Source of the DNA: Pseudomonadota bacterium
GTDB taxonomy: Bacteria > Desulfobacterota > Desulfobulbia > Desulfobulbales > SURF-16
Assembly (NCBI GenBank): GCA_018897105.1
Contig: JAHILF010000164.1
Location: 1-64,000 of the forward strand
Reading direction: 5' to 3'
DNA: 64,000 nt
Part shown: positions 15,582 to 24,890 of the stretch, piece after piece
Position numbering within the stretch: position 1 is the stretch's first letter
Layout of the letters: each line of letters opens with the position of its first letter
Notes under the pieces: model-generated
Databases searched by the model: none
Seen by the model: the letters and a program-made list of their open reading frames with translations, nothing else
What the model was told of the DNA's origin: nothing
Made by a program: the position numbers and the translations under genes

Positions 15582-16403
15582 TTATTGAGCCCGGCTGCTC
15601 ACGTGAGTGACGATCGGCCCACGGGTAAGATCTTTCAACACCGGATGCTGCATGATCTTGTTCGGCGATTTCTCACCGTTAATGTTGGTAATAATCAGCG
15701 ATCCGCGTCCCTGGCCGTAAATATCATTGAAATCGTAAACAGCACCAACAACAACCAGATCACCGTGGGAAACTTTCTCATCATAAAGTTTCATGGAATA
15801 ATCAACCTGATAATCAACATTGCGTTCGACATTCTTGGCCCAGCGTTCCTTGAACTCGCCACTGTGATCATCGAGGGCGATAACCGGTTTCAACGGATCA
15901 AGTTCTTTTTTGATGCCAGCGGTTTCGCCGGAATAATCACCCATGGCCGCCTTCACTGCGCCGCAGCTTGAATGTCCCAGGATCATGAGAACCTTGGTCG
16001 GCAGATGCCGCACGCCATAATCAACGGAGCCTTCGGAATTGGCCACCTGATTGCCGATATTTCTGATCACGAAAATATTATTATCCGGCACGAATCCGAA
16101 AAGGTTGGTGTGGACGCGGGAATCGGAACAGGTGACCACGGTCAGGACAGGAATCTGGCTGTTTTGAAACAAGTCAAAATACTTGCTCTCATGGTTCATT
16201 TTAAATCTTTCGTTTCCTTCAATGACCTCCCTCATGGTTTCGCTGGCTGAGATTTCATGCTGGGCCGGCGCTGCAGCGCCATGGCCTCCGCCGTGGCCCG
16301 CGGCTTGCTCTTCGCCATGATCTGAGGCCATCGCCAATGGTGTTGCGGCAAACAGGGCGGAAATACTTAAGGCAAGAAAAGCGTTTTTCAATACTTTTTT
16401 CAT
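15582..16403 (-). CDS. Exported beta-class carbonic anhydrase (second copy)
   Basis: A 273-residue periplasmic beta-carbonic anhydrase. Signal peptide MKKVLKNAFLALSISALFAA ends near AMAS. A His/Gly/Ala-rich linker (about 28-48) follows. The zinc and catalytic residues are C92, D94, R96, H144 and C147. It differs clearly from the copy at 10675, so it is not a recent duplicate. The start MKKVLKN was chosen because GGAGGATTGAA precedes it; the frame extends 14 codons upstream without support. The linker could bind metal. Confidence 0.93.
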   Translation of the reverse strand: MKKVLKNAFLALSISALFAATPLAMASDHGEEQAAGHGGGHGAAAPAQHEISASETMREVIEGNERFKMNHESKYFDLFQNSQIPVLTVVTCSDSRVHTNLFGFVPDNNIFVIRNIGNQVANSEGSVDYGVRHLPTKVLMILGHSSCGAVKAAMGDYSGETAGIKKELDPLKPVIALDDHSGEFKERWAKNVERNVDYQVDYSMKLYDEKVSHGDLVVVGAVYDFNDIYGQGRGSLIITNINGEKSPNKIMQHPVLKDLTRGPIVTHVSSRAQ

Positions 16404-16752
16404 TTCAATCCTCCAGTGAAATTCAGGTATTCGGGTTTTATGCAAGGCTCAATATGTGAGTATTTTTCAATTTATTCTCTTTCATCAATGAAGAAAACCA
16501 GCAACACAGCATGAAAATTTTACCCAGGCCTGTGTCTGCTGTGATCTCCTTATCTTCTGCGACCATGTATTCCAGCGGACACCGTACGACATTACTGGCA
16601 TTTTTTCTGATGGTCAAGAAGTTGTCATCATATATATAGAACAAAATGAATACTTATTCAAAAAAAAACAAAGCCTGATTTTTTCCCCATGGAAAATGAG
16701 CCCGGGCGCATCATCCCTGCCAGGAAACTGCTTTGAGGATATTGCTATTGTC
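16404..16752. other. Intergenic region upstream of the second carbonic anhydrase
   Basis: No convincing gene. On the minus strand a weak promoter-like pair (TTGACC at 16617-16612 and TAATGT 17 bases further) could serve the carbonic anhydrase. A 68-residue frame here lacks a ribosome site and family resemblance. Confidence 0.4.
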
Positions 16753-18720
16753 TTATGCTGAAAACGAGCTTTCAATCTGTTCGACTTTTTCCTGATTGAC
16801 TTCCCATTGCTGGTAGAAACGGGCCAGCCTGCGCTCAACCGCTGCATATTCCTTGGTTTTTTCGGAAAAGACCTCCTGGTCTTTATACATCTCAGGATCT
16901 GCCAGCACCCGCTCAAGTTCAGCTTTCCGGGATTCGAGATGGTCGATCTCTTTTTCCGCTTCTTTTATTTTTGTCAGAAAAGGTTTGAGCAGGGTGTTTT
17001 TCTCTTCGCGGATTTTTGCCTGTTCCTGTCTTGCCTTTTTCCCCTTAACCGCCCCGGCCGCGTAAGTCTGTTCAAGGCCGGGAACAGTTTCCACCGGAGC
17101 CGCATGCAGCCGTTCCCTAGCGGTTTTTTCAAGATAATAGGCCAGATTTCCCTCAAAAAGAGTGGCTCCGCCGTTTTTTATCTCCAGCACCTTATTGACG
17201 AAATGATCGAGGAAATAGCGATTATGGCTGACAACGATGATGGTGCCGTCATACTGGGCCAAGGCATCCTGCAGTATCTCCTGGGACATCATGTCGAGAT
17301 GGTTGGTGGGTTCATCCATGATGAGCAGGTTGGCCGGAGTGGCGATCATCTTGGCCAGGGCCAGACGGCTTTTTTCTCCACCTGACAGGACCTGCACCTT
17401 TTTGTCCACCTCATCACCCTTAAAGAGAAATGCCCCTAACAGGGATCTGGTCTGGGTGACCGTCTTGTCAGCTTCGATCTGGTTGAGGGTCTCAAGAACG
17501 GTGTACTGTGGCGAAAGCTCCTGGGCCTGATGCTGACCGAAGTAGGAGAGAGAAACGTTATGCCCCAGACGGATGGCGCCGCTGTCGCACGGAATGAGCC
17601 CGGCAAGGATTTTCACCAGGGTTGATTTTCCTGCGCCGTTCACCCCGACAATGGCCATCTTGTCGCCCCGTTGCAGCTCAAAGCCGAGATGGGTAAAAAC
17701 CTCTTTACTGCCGTAGCTTTTACACAGATCGTTGACGTCAATGGCCAGTCTGCCGCTGGCAGGGGCCGGGGGGAAACGGAAGGAAATTTTCTGCTCGGTA
17801 TCCTCAAGCTCGATAACATCCATTTTCTCAAGCAGCCGCATGCGGCTTTGGGCCTGTTTGGCCTTGGTCGATTTGGCCCGGAACCGATCGATAAAACGTT
17901 TCGTCTGGTCGATCTTGGCCTGCTGGTTGGTATAGGCGGACCGTTGGATCTGCAGCCGCAGTTCCTTTTCTTTGACGTAACTGGAATAATTCCCCTTGTA
18001 CACGATGAGATTGCCCAGGCTTAATTCCCAGGTAAGGCTGGTCATGTTGTCAAGAAATGCCCGGTCATGGGAGACTATGATCAATGCCCCCGGATAGGCG
18101 GAGAGAAACTCCTCAAGCCAGGTCAGCGATTCAATGTCAAGATGGTTGGTCGGCTCATCGAGAAAGAGAAAAGACGGGGCGGCGAGAAGCTGTTTGGCCA
18201 GCATCAGGCGCATCAACCAGCCCCCGCTGAACGAGTGGCAGTTGCGGTTCAAATCACTTTCCTTAAAACCCAGACCGGCAAGAACCTTTTCAATGGTCGC
18301 CTTGATGCCGAAAACGTTTGAGTGATCAAGTTCGTGCTGCAGTTCACCCTGAAGATTGACCAGGTCCTGCATGACAGTTGGGTCTTGCCGCGGGACGGCG
18401 AGCTTGATGTTGATTGCATCAAGTTCTTTTTGTTTTGACAGCAGGGGGGCAAAAGCGCTTTCCGCTTCCTCATAAAGGGTCCTGCCTGGCTCCAGGCCGA
18501 CAATTTCCTGGGGAAGATAGCCACAGGTGATCTGTTTTGATCTGGTAATGATTCCGGGATCGGTTTCGGAAATACCGGCGAGAATCTTTAACAGCGTTGA
18601 CTTGCCGGCGCCGTTGACGCCGACCAGACCAATCCTGTCCCGGCTGTTGATGCGGCCGGATATATTTTTAAATAAGTGCTTGGCACCATATTGAATAGAA
18701 AGGCTGTTAATGGTAATCAT
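16753..18720 (-). CDS. ABC-F family ATPase (Uup/YheS-like)
   Basis: Soluble protein of 655 aa with two ABC ATPase domains and no membrane segment. The first Walker A is GVNGAGKS (34-41), followed by the signature SFSGGWLMRLMLAKQL and LFLDEPTNHLD. The second domain has the same Walker A, VLSGGEKSRLALAKM and LIMDEPTNHLD. The linker between domains (about 240-310) is charged, as in ribosome-associated ABC-F proteins. The C-terminus (about 540-655) is a coiled coil, as in Uup. Such proteins act on the ribosome and affect stalled translation. The exact subfamily is not settled. Confidence 0.93.
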   Translation of the reverse strand: MITINSLSIQYGAKHLFKNISGRINSRDRIGLVGVNGAGKSTLLKILAGISETDPGIITRSKQITCGYLPQEIVGLEPGRTLYEEAESAFAPLLSKQKELDAINIKLAVPRQDPTVMQDLVNLQGELQHELDHSNVFGIKATIEKVLAGLGFKESDLNRNCHSFSGGWLMRLMLAKQLLAAPSFLFLDEPTNHLDIESLTWLEEFLSAYPGALIIVSHDRAFLDNMTSLTWELSLGNLIVYKGNYSSYVKEKELRLQIQRSAYTNQQAKIDQTKRFIDRFRAKSTKAKQAQSRMRLLEKMDVIELEDTEQKISFRFPPAPASGRLAIDVNDLCKSYGSKEVFTHLGFELQRGDKMAIVGVNGAGKSTLVKILAGLIPCDSGAIRLGHNVSLSYFGQHQAQELSPQYTVLETLNQIEADKTVTQTRSLLGAFLFKGDEVDKKVQVLSGGEKSRLALAKMIATPANLLIMDEPTNHLDMMSQEILQDALAQYDGTIIVVSHNRYFLDHFVNKVLEIKNGGATLFEGNLAYYLEKTARERLHAAPVETVPGLEQTYAAGAVKGKKARQEQAKIREEKNTLLKPFLTKIKEAEKEIDHLESRKAELERVLADPEMYKDQEVFSEKTKEYAAVERRLARFYQQWEVNQEKVEQIESSFSA

Positions 18721-18836
18721 AAGAAATCATAAAATATGGAGAGAAAAGGATAAACCGTTGCGGAACAAAATCGGGCCGCTGAGAATAAAAGATTCTTCTC
18801 CTGCGGAAGATTAAATTTACACCTCAAATTGTTGAC

Positions 18837-19667
18837 ATGCAAATATCAGAAAAGCCCAAAAAAGGCACTGTTTTTTCCACTGATTATACAAGCTGGGACA
18901 AAAGCCTCAAGATTTTGCTGGGAAAAAGCGGGTTGGCTGATGCACTCAAAAACAGGAAAAAAATATTACTCAAACCCAATCTGGTGGAGGCTTTTAAGCC
19001 GCCGATCACAACGCCTGTTGCCTTGATCGGCTCTCTGGTGGATTGGCTGCGGGAAATGGCTCCCCATTGTTCAGTCATGATCGGTGAGGGCTGCGGTTCA
19101 GCACAATACGATACATGGCATGTATTTAAACAGCTGGGCTATACCCAACTTGCGGCCGACAAAAAAATCGATCTGCTTGATTTAAACGAAGAGAGATGCA
19201 TTGCCAAGGAAAATAAAGGTTACCCCAGATTTCCCAAAATTTTTCTGCCGACCGTTCTTTTCGACTGTTTTCTCCTGTCAGTGCCTGTGCTCAAAGCCCA
19301 CAGCCTGGCGGAGGTGACCCTCACCATGAAAAACATGATGGGAACCGCGCCCCCTAAGCATTACCAGCAGGGCGGGCACTGGAAAAAGGCCTCTTTCCAT
19401 AGCGGCATCCACGCGGCCATTTTTGACCTGAACCGCTACCGGACCCCTGACTTTACCATCCTTGATGCCACGGTGGGCATGCCCGAGGCCCACCTGTGGG
19501 GGCCGGTCTGCAAGCCCGCCAAAAATAAGCTCGCCGCGGGATTTGATCCGGTGGCAATAGATGCCTGGGGAGCGACACTGCTTGGCCGCGACTGGAGAGC
19601 AATCGACCATATCCGCCTGGCGGACGGAGTGCTTGGTGCCGGAGAATACAAGGAAGTATCCTGTTAA
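18837..19667 (+). CDS. DUF362 domain protein
   Basis: A 276-residue member of the DUF362 family. Visible landmarks are ILLKPNLVEAF, VMIGEGCGSAQYDTW, LLSVPVLKAHSLAEVTLTMKNMMG and GFDPVAIDAWGATLLG. Family members are frequent in anaerobes, often fused to ferredoxin domains; this one has none and no Cys-rich Fe-S motif. Function is not known. Its end overlaps the end of the convergent PEP synthase regulator by four bases. The ribosome site is weak. Confidence 0.85.
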   Translation: MQISEKPKKGTVFSTDYTSWDKSLKILLGKSGLADALKNRKKILLKPNLVEAFKPPITTPVALIGSLVDWLREMAPHCSVMIGEGCGSAQYDTWHVFKQLGYTQLAADKKIDLLDLNEERCIAKENKGYPRFPKIFLPTVLFDCFLLSVPVLKAHSLAEVTLTMKNMMGTAPPKHYQQGGHWKKASFHSGIHAAIFDLNRYRTPDFTILDATVGMPEAHLWGPVCKPAKNKLAAGFDPVAIDAWGATLLGRDWRAIDHIRLADGVLGAGEYKEVSC

Positions 19668-20491
19668 GGCCGCAGCATTAATTTCTTCTTGGGCAGGTCA
19701 ATAACCTGGCAGATCTGCGTGGCAATTTCTTCGATGGATTTTCCGGATGACGAGATGCTGGGGACCTTATTGCGGCGATAAATCTCCTCAGCCTGTTGAA
19801 TTTCCTCCCTGCAGGTGGAAATTTTGGCATACTTACTGGCCGGATAGCGTTTTCCCCTGACGCTGCTGAGAAATTCCGGCGATGTGGTGAGTCCGACCAG
19901 TCTCTTTGTTACAGCCTTCAACTCCGGTGGGAGCTTGTATTGATTCAGGTATTCACTGGTCAGAGGGAAATTGGCTGCCTTATATCCCATCTGGGTGGCC
20001 AGATAAACACTGACCGGTGTTTTGCCGGCCCTGGAAACCCCGAGAATAATAATATCAGCCTCATTGTATTCGTAACTCTTGGTGCCGTCATCGTGTTCCA
20101 GACTGTAATGAATGGCCTCGACCCGTCTGCCCATTTCCATACCATCCATGTGATGGGAAAATCCAGGCACCCGTAAGGCTTTTGTTTCCAGCGACCGTTC
20201 AAGATCATCCAGCAGGGAACTGAAAATATCGAAAAACTCCACCTCGGGGTTATCGAAGATAGTGCGGACTTCCGGATCCAGGATGGAGATAAAAACCAGG
20301 GGCCTTCTGCCGCCGGAACGCTTCAGGATCGCTTTGATAATTTCCTTGGCCTGGCTGATCGTACGAACAAAGGGATAGCTTTCTTCAACAAAGTTGATTT
20401 CCGGAAACTGACAGGTAAGGGCCTGGCCAAGATTGGTCACCAGGATGCCGGTGCTGTCTGAAATATAATAAACATCTTTTGAATTCCACAT
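19664..20491 (-). CDS. ppsR: PEP synthase regulatory protein (DUF299 kinase/pyrophosphorylase)
   Basis: Bifunctional ADP-dependent kinase and phosphate-dependent phosphorylase that switches PEP synthase or pyruvate phosphate dikinase off and on by phosphorylating a Thr next to the catalytic His. The family P-loop is GVSRAGKT (151-158). The N-terminal VYYISDSTG and the ELKAVTKRLVGLTTSPEFL segment are characteristic. The likely target is the PEP synthase at 50552-53005, whose catalytic motif is GGRTCH with Thr427 two residues before His429. No PPDK gene is present in the window. Confidence 0.92.
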   Translation of the reverse strand: MWNSKDVYYISDSTGILVTNLGQALTCQFPEINFVEESYPFVRTISQAKEIIKAILKRSGGRRPLVFISILDPEVRTIFDNPEVEFFDIFSSLLDDLERSLETKALRVPGFSHHMDGMEMGRRVEAIHYSLEHDDGTKSYEYNEADIIILGVSRAGKTPVSVYLATQMGYKAANFPLTSEYLNQYKLPPELKAVTKRLVGLTTSPEFLSSVRGKRYPASKYAKISTCREEIQQAEEIYRRNKVPSISSSGKSIEEIATQICQVIDLPKKKLMLRP

Positions 20492-20620
20492 GTCGTAAAC
20501 TATAAAAAATCACGAGAAAAAAGTCAAAACTATCATCTGGCCAAGAAGGGATTTGTTTTTCGTTGAACCGGCGGAAGCGGAAGAGGGGAGACCCGGCCGC
20601 ATGTTTCGGCAAAGCGATAT

Positions 20621-20655
20621 AAAAAAAGCTGCCGGGGCTTTTGGAACCTCGGCAG
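20621..20655 (-). terminator. Terminator behind the gene at 20684
   Basis: On the minus strand CTGCCG-AGG, a short loop, CCC-CGGCAG, then CTTTTTTT. It lies about 30 bases after the stop of the hypothetical gene at 20684-21628. Confidence 0.8.
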
Positions 20656-20683
20656 GCGACGAACAGCAGCAAAGACCTCTGGG

Positions 20684-21628
20684 TTAAACAGCGTACATCC
20701 AGTCAGTGAATTCCTGCAGAAAATTATCTTTCAGCATATTTTTCTGGCTGAACTGGGCTGGAGGCCGGATACCCTCAGACTTATTGTCAATGGCCTCATG
20801 GGCCAGCGACAGGCCAAACGGGGCAAGCCTTGGATGTCTGGCAACCGTTTTACGCATTCTGTTCATCATCTTGCGGGCGGCCGGAATATTTTCATTATCC
20901 TGGGTTATGGTAGAATTTGTTGTCACCACAGGGGCAGTTTCCTGAGCTACGGCAGAATCCGTTGTTGTCGACGCAGGGTCCGCAGTTTTTGCCTCCAGGA
21001 ATTCCTTGATCTGTTTCCATTGGGCCTGCAGCATCTCGGCGTATTTCATTTCATCGGTGTGGGCCTGCTCAACGACCTCCGGAAGTACGGCAAAAATATC
21101 TACAAGTGAGTCTCCACCATCTTCAGCGGCTGGAACAGGATGATAATCCGTAATCTGCGATGATGCGGACCAACTGGCTTGATAACTGAAAGAGGCGGAG
21201 AGCTGTGAAATGGAACCCATATCACCGATATTCATGGCCTGGTCCATGGCTTCACCCAGATTGCCGTTGAAAAATTCTTCGGCAATGGATGTCAGGTCAA
21301 CCATCAGATTCTGTATATCGGCCAGTTCCTCCTCATTGAGATCACCTTGCACGCTGAGGCTTGAGGCGTCAACATTTAACACGGATGCGGTGAAAGTCAT
21401 GCCCTGTTGCAAGGGAGTGGCCCACTTTTCTGAGGCAAGGGAGTATGCCTGCTCCTGATAATTGGAAATGGTTACCACATCTCCTTCAGCCGTGGTGAAA
21501 GAGATATTGGCTGCGCTACGCTGGGACATGGCCTCGCTGTAACTCTGGTATTGCTTCTGCAGCCCGGTTGAAGAAAGCCGTGAGGGGATATAAGGCGTGG
21601 CATTGTTCTGCTGGATTGGACTTGTCAT
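20684..21628 (-). CDS. Hypothetical protein with Ser/Thr-rich N-terminus
   Basis: Protein of 314 aa, well supported by GGAGGAAAGTC before the ATG and by a terminator behind it. No signal peptide or membrane segment. An N-terminal part (about 10-150) is rich in Ser, Gln and Tyr and contains VVTISNYQEQAYSL and an acidic helix, DLNEEELADIQNLMVDLTS. That is followed by IAEEFFNGNLGEAMDQAMN. This pattern reminds me of a DUF5610-like domain, but I cannot confirm it. A Thr/Ala-rich linker (about 215-245) separates a basic C-terminal part (KMMNRMRKTVARHPRL). Function is unknown. Confidence 0.8.
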   Translation of the reverse strand: MTSPIQQNNATPYIPSRLSSTGLQKQYQSYSEAMSQRSAANISFTTAEGDVVTISNYQEQAYSLASEKWATPLQQGMTFTASVLNVDASSLSVQGDLNEEELADIQNLMVDLTSIAEEFFNGNLGEAMDQAMNIGDMGSISQLSASFSYQASWSASSQITDYHPVPAAEDGGDSLVDIFAVLPEVVEQAHTDEMKYAEMLQAQWKQIKEFLEAKTADPASTTTDSAVAQETAPVVTTNSTITQDNENIPAARKMMNRMRKTVARHPRLAPFGLSLAHEAIDNKSEGIRPPAQFSQKNMLKDNFLQEFTDWMYAV

Positions 21629-21723
21629 GACTTTCCTCCGGTTTTCACGATTGCATTTTTATTGATAATTTATCACTTGTAAAAAGCGGATCGGAATTTC
21701 CGGAGGAAACTTGACTGTTTTTT

Positions 21724-23889
21724 TTAGACATCACTCTGATAAATTTTTCTCAACTTCTGCAAACGCTTGTTGACAGGATCCGGCAGATGCAGCTTGTAAC
21801 GATCGACGTATTCCGCCGCCATGCGGTGGGTATTGAATATCGGACAGTTGAGCTGCAGATTATGGATACATTTATCAATATATTGGGGGTGAAGCTTCTT
21901 TTTATAAAACATTGCCAGGATCTTGGGGAAAACTTCGTAAAACGCTGCTGAGTCCTGCTCATACAGCAGGGTGGACGGAGCTTCGCTCAGACAGGCAGTT
22001 TCAATATCCGCTTCGTAACCGAATTTCCACCCGGTTTTCCCGTCATGATATCCCTCTACCCACCAACCATCCATGGTGCTGATATTCGGTATGCCATTTA
22101 TGGCGGCCTTCATGCCGCTGGTGCCGCTGGCCTCAAGAGGCCTTTTCGGACTGTTCAACCAGGCATGAACACCGGATACCATCATTTTAGCAATATTCAT
22201 GTCATAGCCGGGGATAAAAATCAGCTTTCCCAGGCCCTTGGTTTTGATATACAGATCATCCTGCAGATCAAGCACCAGCTTGATGATTGATTTTCCCGGC
22301 TCATCAGAGGGATGCGCCTTGCCGGCATAGATGAAATTCACCGGGAAATTATTACTGACAATGATATCAGCCAGTTTGTCCATATCATCAAAAATCAGAT
22401 CAGCGCGCTTGTAGGTGGAAAATCTTCGGGCAAAACCCACAGAAAAGACGTCAGGGGTGAGGACATGCTCACCGTCGTCAAGATTGGAAAGATAGTTCGG
22501 AGGATCAATCCAGGTTTCATGCATCTGCTTGCGATGCAGGGAAAGCATATTGTTAATATAGTCAATTAATTTCCGGGTGTCCTCCTGCCAGGCCAGCTCA
22601 AAACTTTGACGGAAATCGTCAGAGGTAAAGAGCAGACCGGTATTCACAAAAACCGCAGGATCTTCGCGCCAGTTTTTCAGTTCTGCGAAGCTGTCATACA
22701 GGGCTGCCTTGGCATCGCTGATCCAGGTCAGATGGTGCACCCCGTTGGTTATGGCGGTTATTTTTTTGGCAAATTGCGGGAACTGCTTCTGGGTGACGGC
22801 CTTGTGCAGCCGGCTTACGCTGTTGGTAGCACGATTCACCCGCATGGCCAGCTTGGTGAAATTGTACTGATTGGGATTTTCATCATCCTGGGCCAGCAGG
22901 AGAAGAATCCTTCCACAAAAAGCATGCCCGATCTGACTGATGATATTCTTATCGAAACGATCATGGCCCGCCTTGACAGGTGTGTGTATGGTGAAAACGA
23001 TATTTTGCGCCACAGCTTCCGCAGCCTGCAGAATGTCATTATCCGTTGCCTTGATCGAGTAGTTCGGCCCGATTTTTTCGGCCAGCCATTCAGCAATGAG
23101 ATTCAGCACAACGACCACCCCATGCTGCTCGTTCAGATGGATGGTTCTGCCGGTCAAGCCCAGCGTTTTTTTGATGGTGACAATGGAAGCGCCAAGCAGC
23201 CGGCGTTGCACCGCCTTGGCCTGATCGGATATGCTGTCATAGAGACTCTGGGCAACCTGCCTGATCCATTCAGGTGAAGAAGGAATGCTGTAATCGAGCA
23301 AAATTTCAGGAATGAAAAAATCGAGATTTGAACTTACCTCCATTTTCAGCCACAGTCTGGCTCTGGCCAGCACCTCCCTGTCTTGTCCATCATAAAATGG
23401 AATTTCAATTTCCAATGGCAGATCAGGGAAATCCGGGTTTTTCATGAGATAAAGGGAAGGGGTATTTTCAGGGGACCAGTCGGTTGCCGTGGAAATCTGG
23501 CCAAGACGGGAGTCGACCAGCTGTGAAAAATAACCCTTGCGGTAAAGCAGGGAGACGGCAAGGGCCGGTATTTTAAGATCGGCAAAACTTTTCAGCGTAT
23601 CGCCGGCCAGGATGCCCAAACCGCCGCCATAATTCGGTATTTTTTCTGGCCCGTTGAGAAATAATCTGGAGAAATGGCGCAGCAAATTGGTGGAATTTTT
23701 ATCAATATCCGGTTGCAGGAGCCTTTTTTTAATAGGGTGGTAAACATCCCGGTCAGCTCCGATTTCCATGGAAATATAGATAACCGAATCCCCGGCGGAA
23801 TTGGTAAGATTGTCCCAGACAGAGTCAAGCGTTTGCTGAGTAATCCCGAAAAAAGTGCCCCATCGATTTGTAGCTATATATTTGTTCAT
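21724..23889 (-). CDS. glgP: Glycogen/alpha-glucan phosphorylase
   Basis: GT35 phosphorylase releasing glucose 1-phosphate from glycogen or maltodextrin, using pyridoxal phosphate. At 721 aa it belongs to the shorter alpha-glucan phosphorylase type rather than the 800-residue E. coli type. Diagnostic stretches are PNYGGGLGILAGDTLKS near the N-terminus, FSVGFARRFSTYKRADLI, and the PLP-lysine region EASGTSGMKAAINGIPN. It works with GlgX and GlgB. No clear ribosome site precedes the ATG. It is divergent from pal. Confidence 0.94.
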   Translation of the reverse strand: MNKYIATNRWGTFFGITQQTLDSVWDNLTNSAGDSVIYISMEIGADRDVYHPIKKRLLQPDIDKNSTNLLRHFSRLFLNGPEKIPNYGGGLGILAGDTLKSFADLKIPALAVSLLYRKGYFSQLVDSRLGQISTATDWSPENTPSLYLMKNPDFPDLPLEIEIPFYDGQDREVLARARLWLKMEVSSNLDFFIPEILLDYSIPSSPEWIRQVAQSLYDSISDQAKAVQRRLLGASIVTIKKTLGLTGRTIHLNEQHGVVVVLNLIAEWLAEKIGPNYSIKATDNDILQAAEAVAQNIVFTIHTPVKAGHDRFDKNIISQIGHAFCGRILLLLAQDDENPNQYNFTKLAMRVNRATNSVSRLHKAVTQKQFPQFAKKITAITNGVHHLTWISDAKAALYDSFAELKNWREDPAVFVNTGLLFTSDDFRQSFELAWQEDTRKLIDYINNMLSLHRKQMHETWIDPPNYLSNLDDGEHVLTPDVFSVGFARRFSTYKRADLIFDDMDKLADIIVSNNFPVNFIYAGKAHPSDEPGKSIIKLVLDLQDDLYIKTKGLGKLIFIPGYDMNIAKMMVSGVHAWLNSPKRPLEASGTSGMKAAINGIPNISTMDGWWVEGYHDGKTGWKFGYEADIETACLSEAPSTLLYEQDSAAFYEVFPKILAMFYKKKLHPQYIDKCIHNLQLNCPIFNTHRMAAEYVDRYKLHLPDPVNKRLQKLRKIYQSDV

Positions 23890-24216
23890 TTTTTTTTATA
23901 TTAAGGGTATAATGATAATTTGTAAAAAATGTATTTACAGTTTAGACTAGTTTCTATTTTCGACTCAAATGATAAATTTTGCAACACATTTGATCATACG
24001 AGGTCGATGGGGCTGAAAAAATACAGAACAACTCTTTTTTGCGATAGGAGGAATATTCAATAAAATCATTCATGATTTTAAAATAACATAAAAAAAATAT
24101 TGCATTTTAGGTGAGTAGTCTTTAGTTTTTTTAGATCAAGGGGAGCTGTAAAGCTTAACAAGTATGAAAGATTCTTTTGTGAGATGGGAGTTTTACTTTG
24201 TCGAGAAAGGAGACAA
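23890..24216. other. AT-rich divergent region between glgP and pal
   Basis: About 330 bases with no gene. It is strongly AT-rich and must hold the start signals of both glgP and pal, but no promoter or operator stands out clearly. Confidence 0.5.
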
Positions 24217-24780
24217 ATGATGAAAAGTAATTTATTTCGGATGTGTGCCGTGGCTTCTTTAATGGTTTCAGCGTCATTCCTGGCTGGAGGTTGTGCTAAA
24301 AAAGCCGTTCCCACCGAGGAAATGAAGCCCGTTGCAGAGGTTCCGGCTGTTAAAAAGGTGGATGTCGGGGATAGGATGGGGGGTTCCGAATCTTTAGATT
24401 CAGATCCTTATTCTGCGGCTAATGCAAAAATTTCCGAGGGGAGAACCCACGGACCCATGCTTCCTGTTTATTTTGATTTTGACAAATCAAACGTTCGTGA
24501 TGACCAGAAAGCAAGACTTGAAGGTAATGGCGATTTTCTGAGCGCCCACCGTAAAGTCGTCATTGCCATTGAGGGAAATTGCGACGAGCGTGGCACCAAT
24601 GAATACAATATGGCCCTGGGCGAAAGAAGAGCACAGAATGCCAAAAAATATCTGATGAATCTTGGTATCGCGGATGACAGACTGTTTACCGTGAGCTATG
24701 GCGAGGAAAAACCTCTCCTGTACGGTCATGACGAATTATCCTGGGCACAGAACAGACGGGATGATTTTGTAATCCGGTAA
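24217..24780 (+). CDS. pal: Peptidoglycan-associated lipoprotein Pal
   Basis: Outer-membrane lipoprotein that binds peptidoglycan and partners TolA and TolB. A lipoprotein signal peptide ends in the lipobox LAGGC. A linker is followed by the OmpA-like domain with VYFDFDKSNV, EGNCDERGTNEYNMALGERRAQNAKKYL and SYGEEKP, the standard Pal motifs. The start was set at ATG 24217 behind AAAGGAG; the next ATG, one codon on, is equally possible. Unusually, pal is not beside the tol genes (53-58 kb) but heads a pair with a Skp-like chaperone gene. Confidence 0.94.
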   Translation: MMKSNLFRMCAVASLMVSASFLAGGCAKKAVPTEEMKPVAEVPAVKKVDVGDRMGGSESLDSDPYSAANAKISEGRTHGPMLPVYFDFDKSNVRDDQKARLEGNGDFLSAHRKVVIAIEGNCDERGTNEYNMALGERRAQNAKKYLMNLGIADDRLFTVSYGEEKPLLYGHDELSWAQNRRDDFVIR

Positions 24781-24805
24781 GCATAATTGATTAGGTAGTT
24801 TTACG

Positions 24806-24838
24806 AAGCCGGGAAGACTCTGAGTCTTACCGGCTTTT
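24806..24838 (+). terminator. Terminator after pal
   Basis: Stem AAGCCGG / CCGGCTT extended by AGACTC / GAGTCT with small internal mismatches, then TTTT. It lies 25 bases after the pal stop and before the Skp-like gene. Confidence 0.75.
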
Positions 24839-24890
24839 GTATTAATACGAGCCTGAACAGCAGGCGAACCACCACGGACAAGGAGATATT

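Noticed and set aside
16438-16644. 68-codon ORF upstream of the second carbonic anhydrase
   Set aside because: No ribosome site, no family resemblance, and it occupies the expected promoter region.
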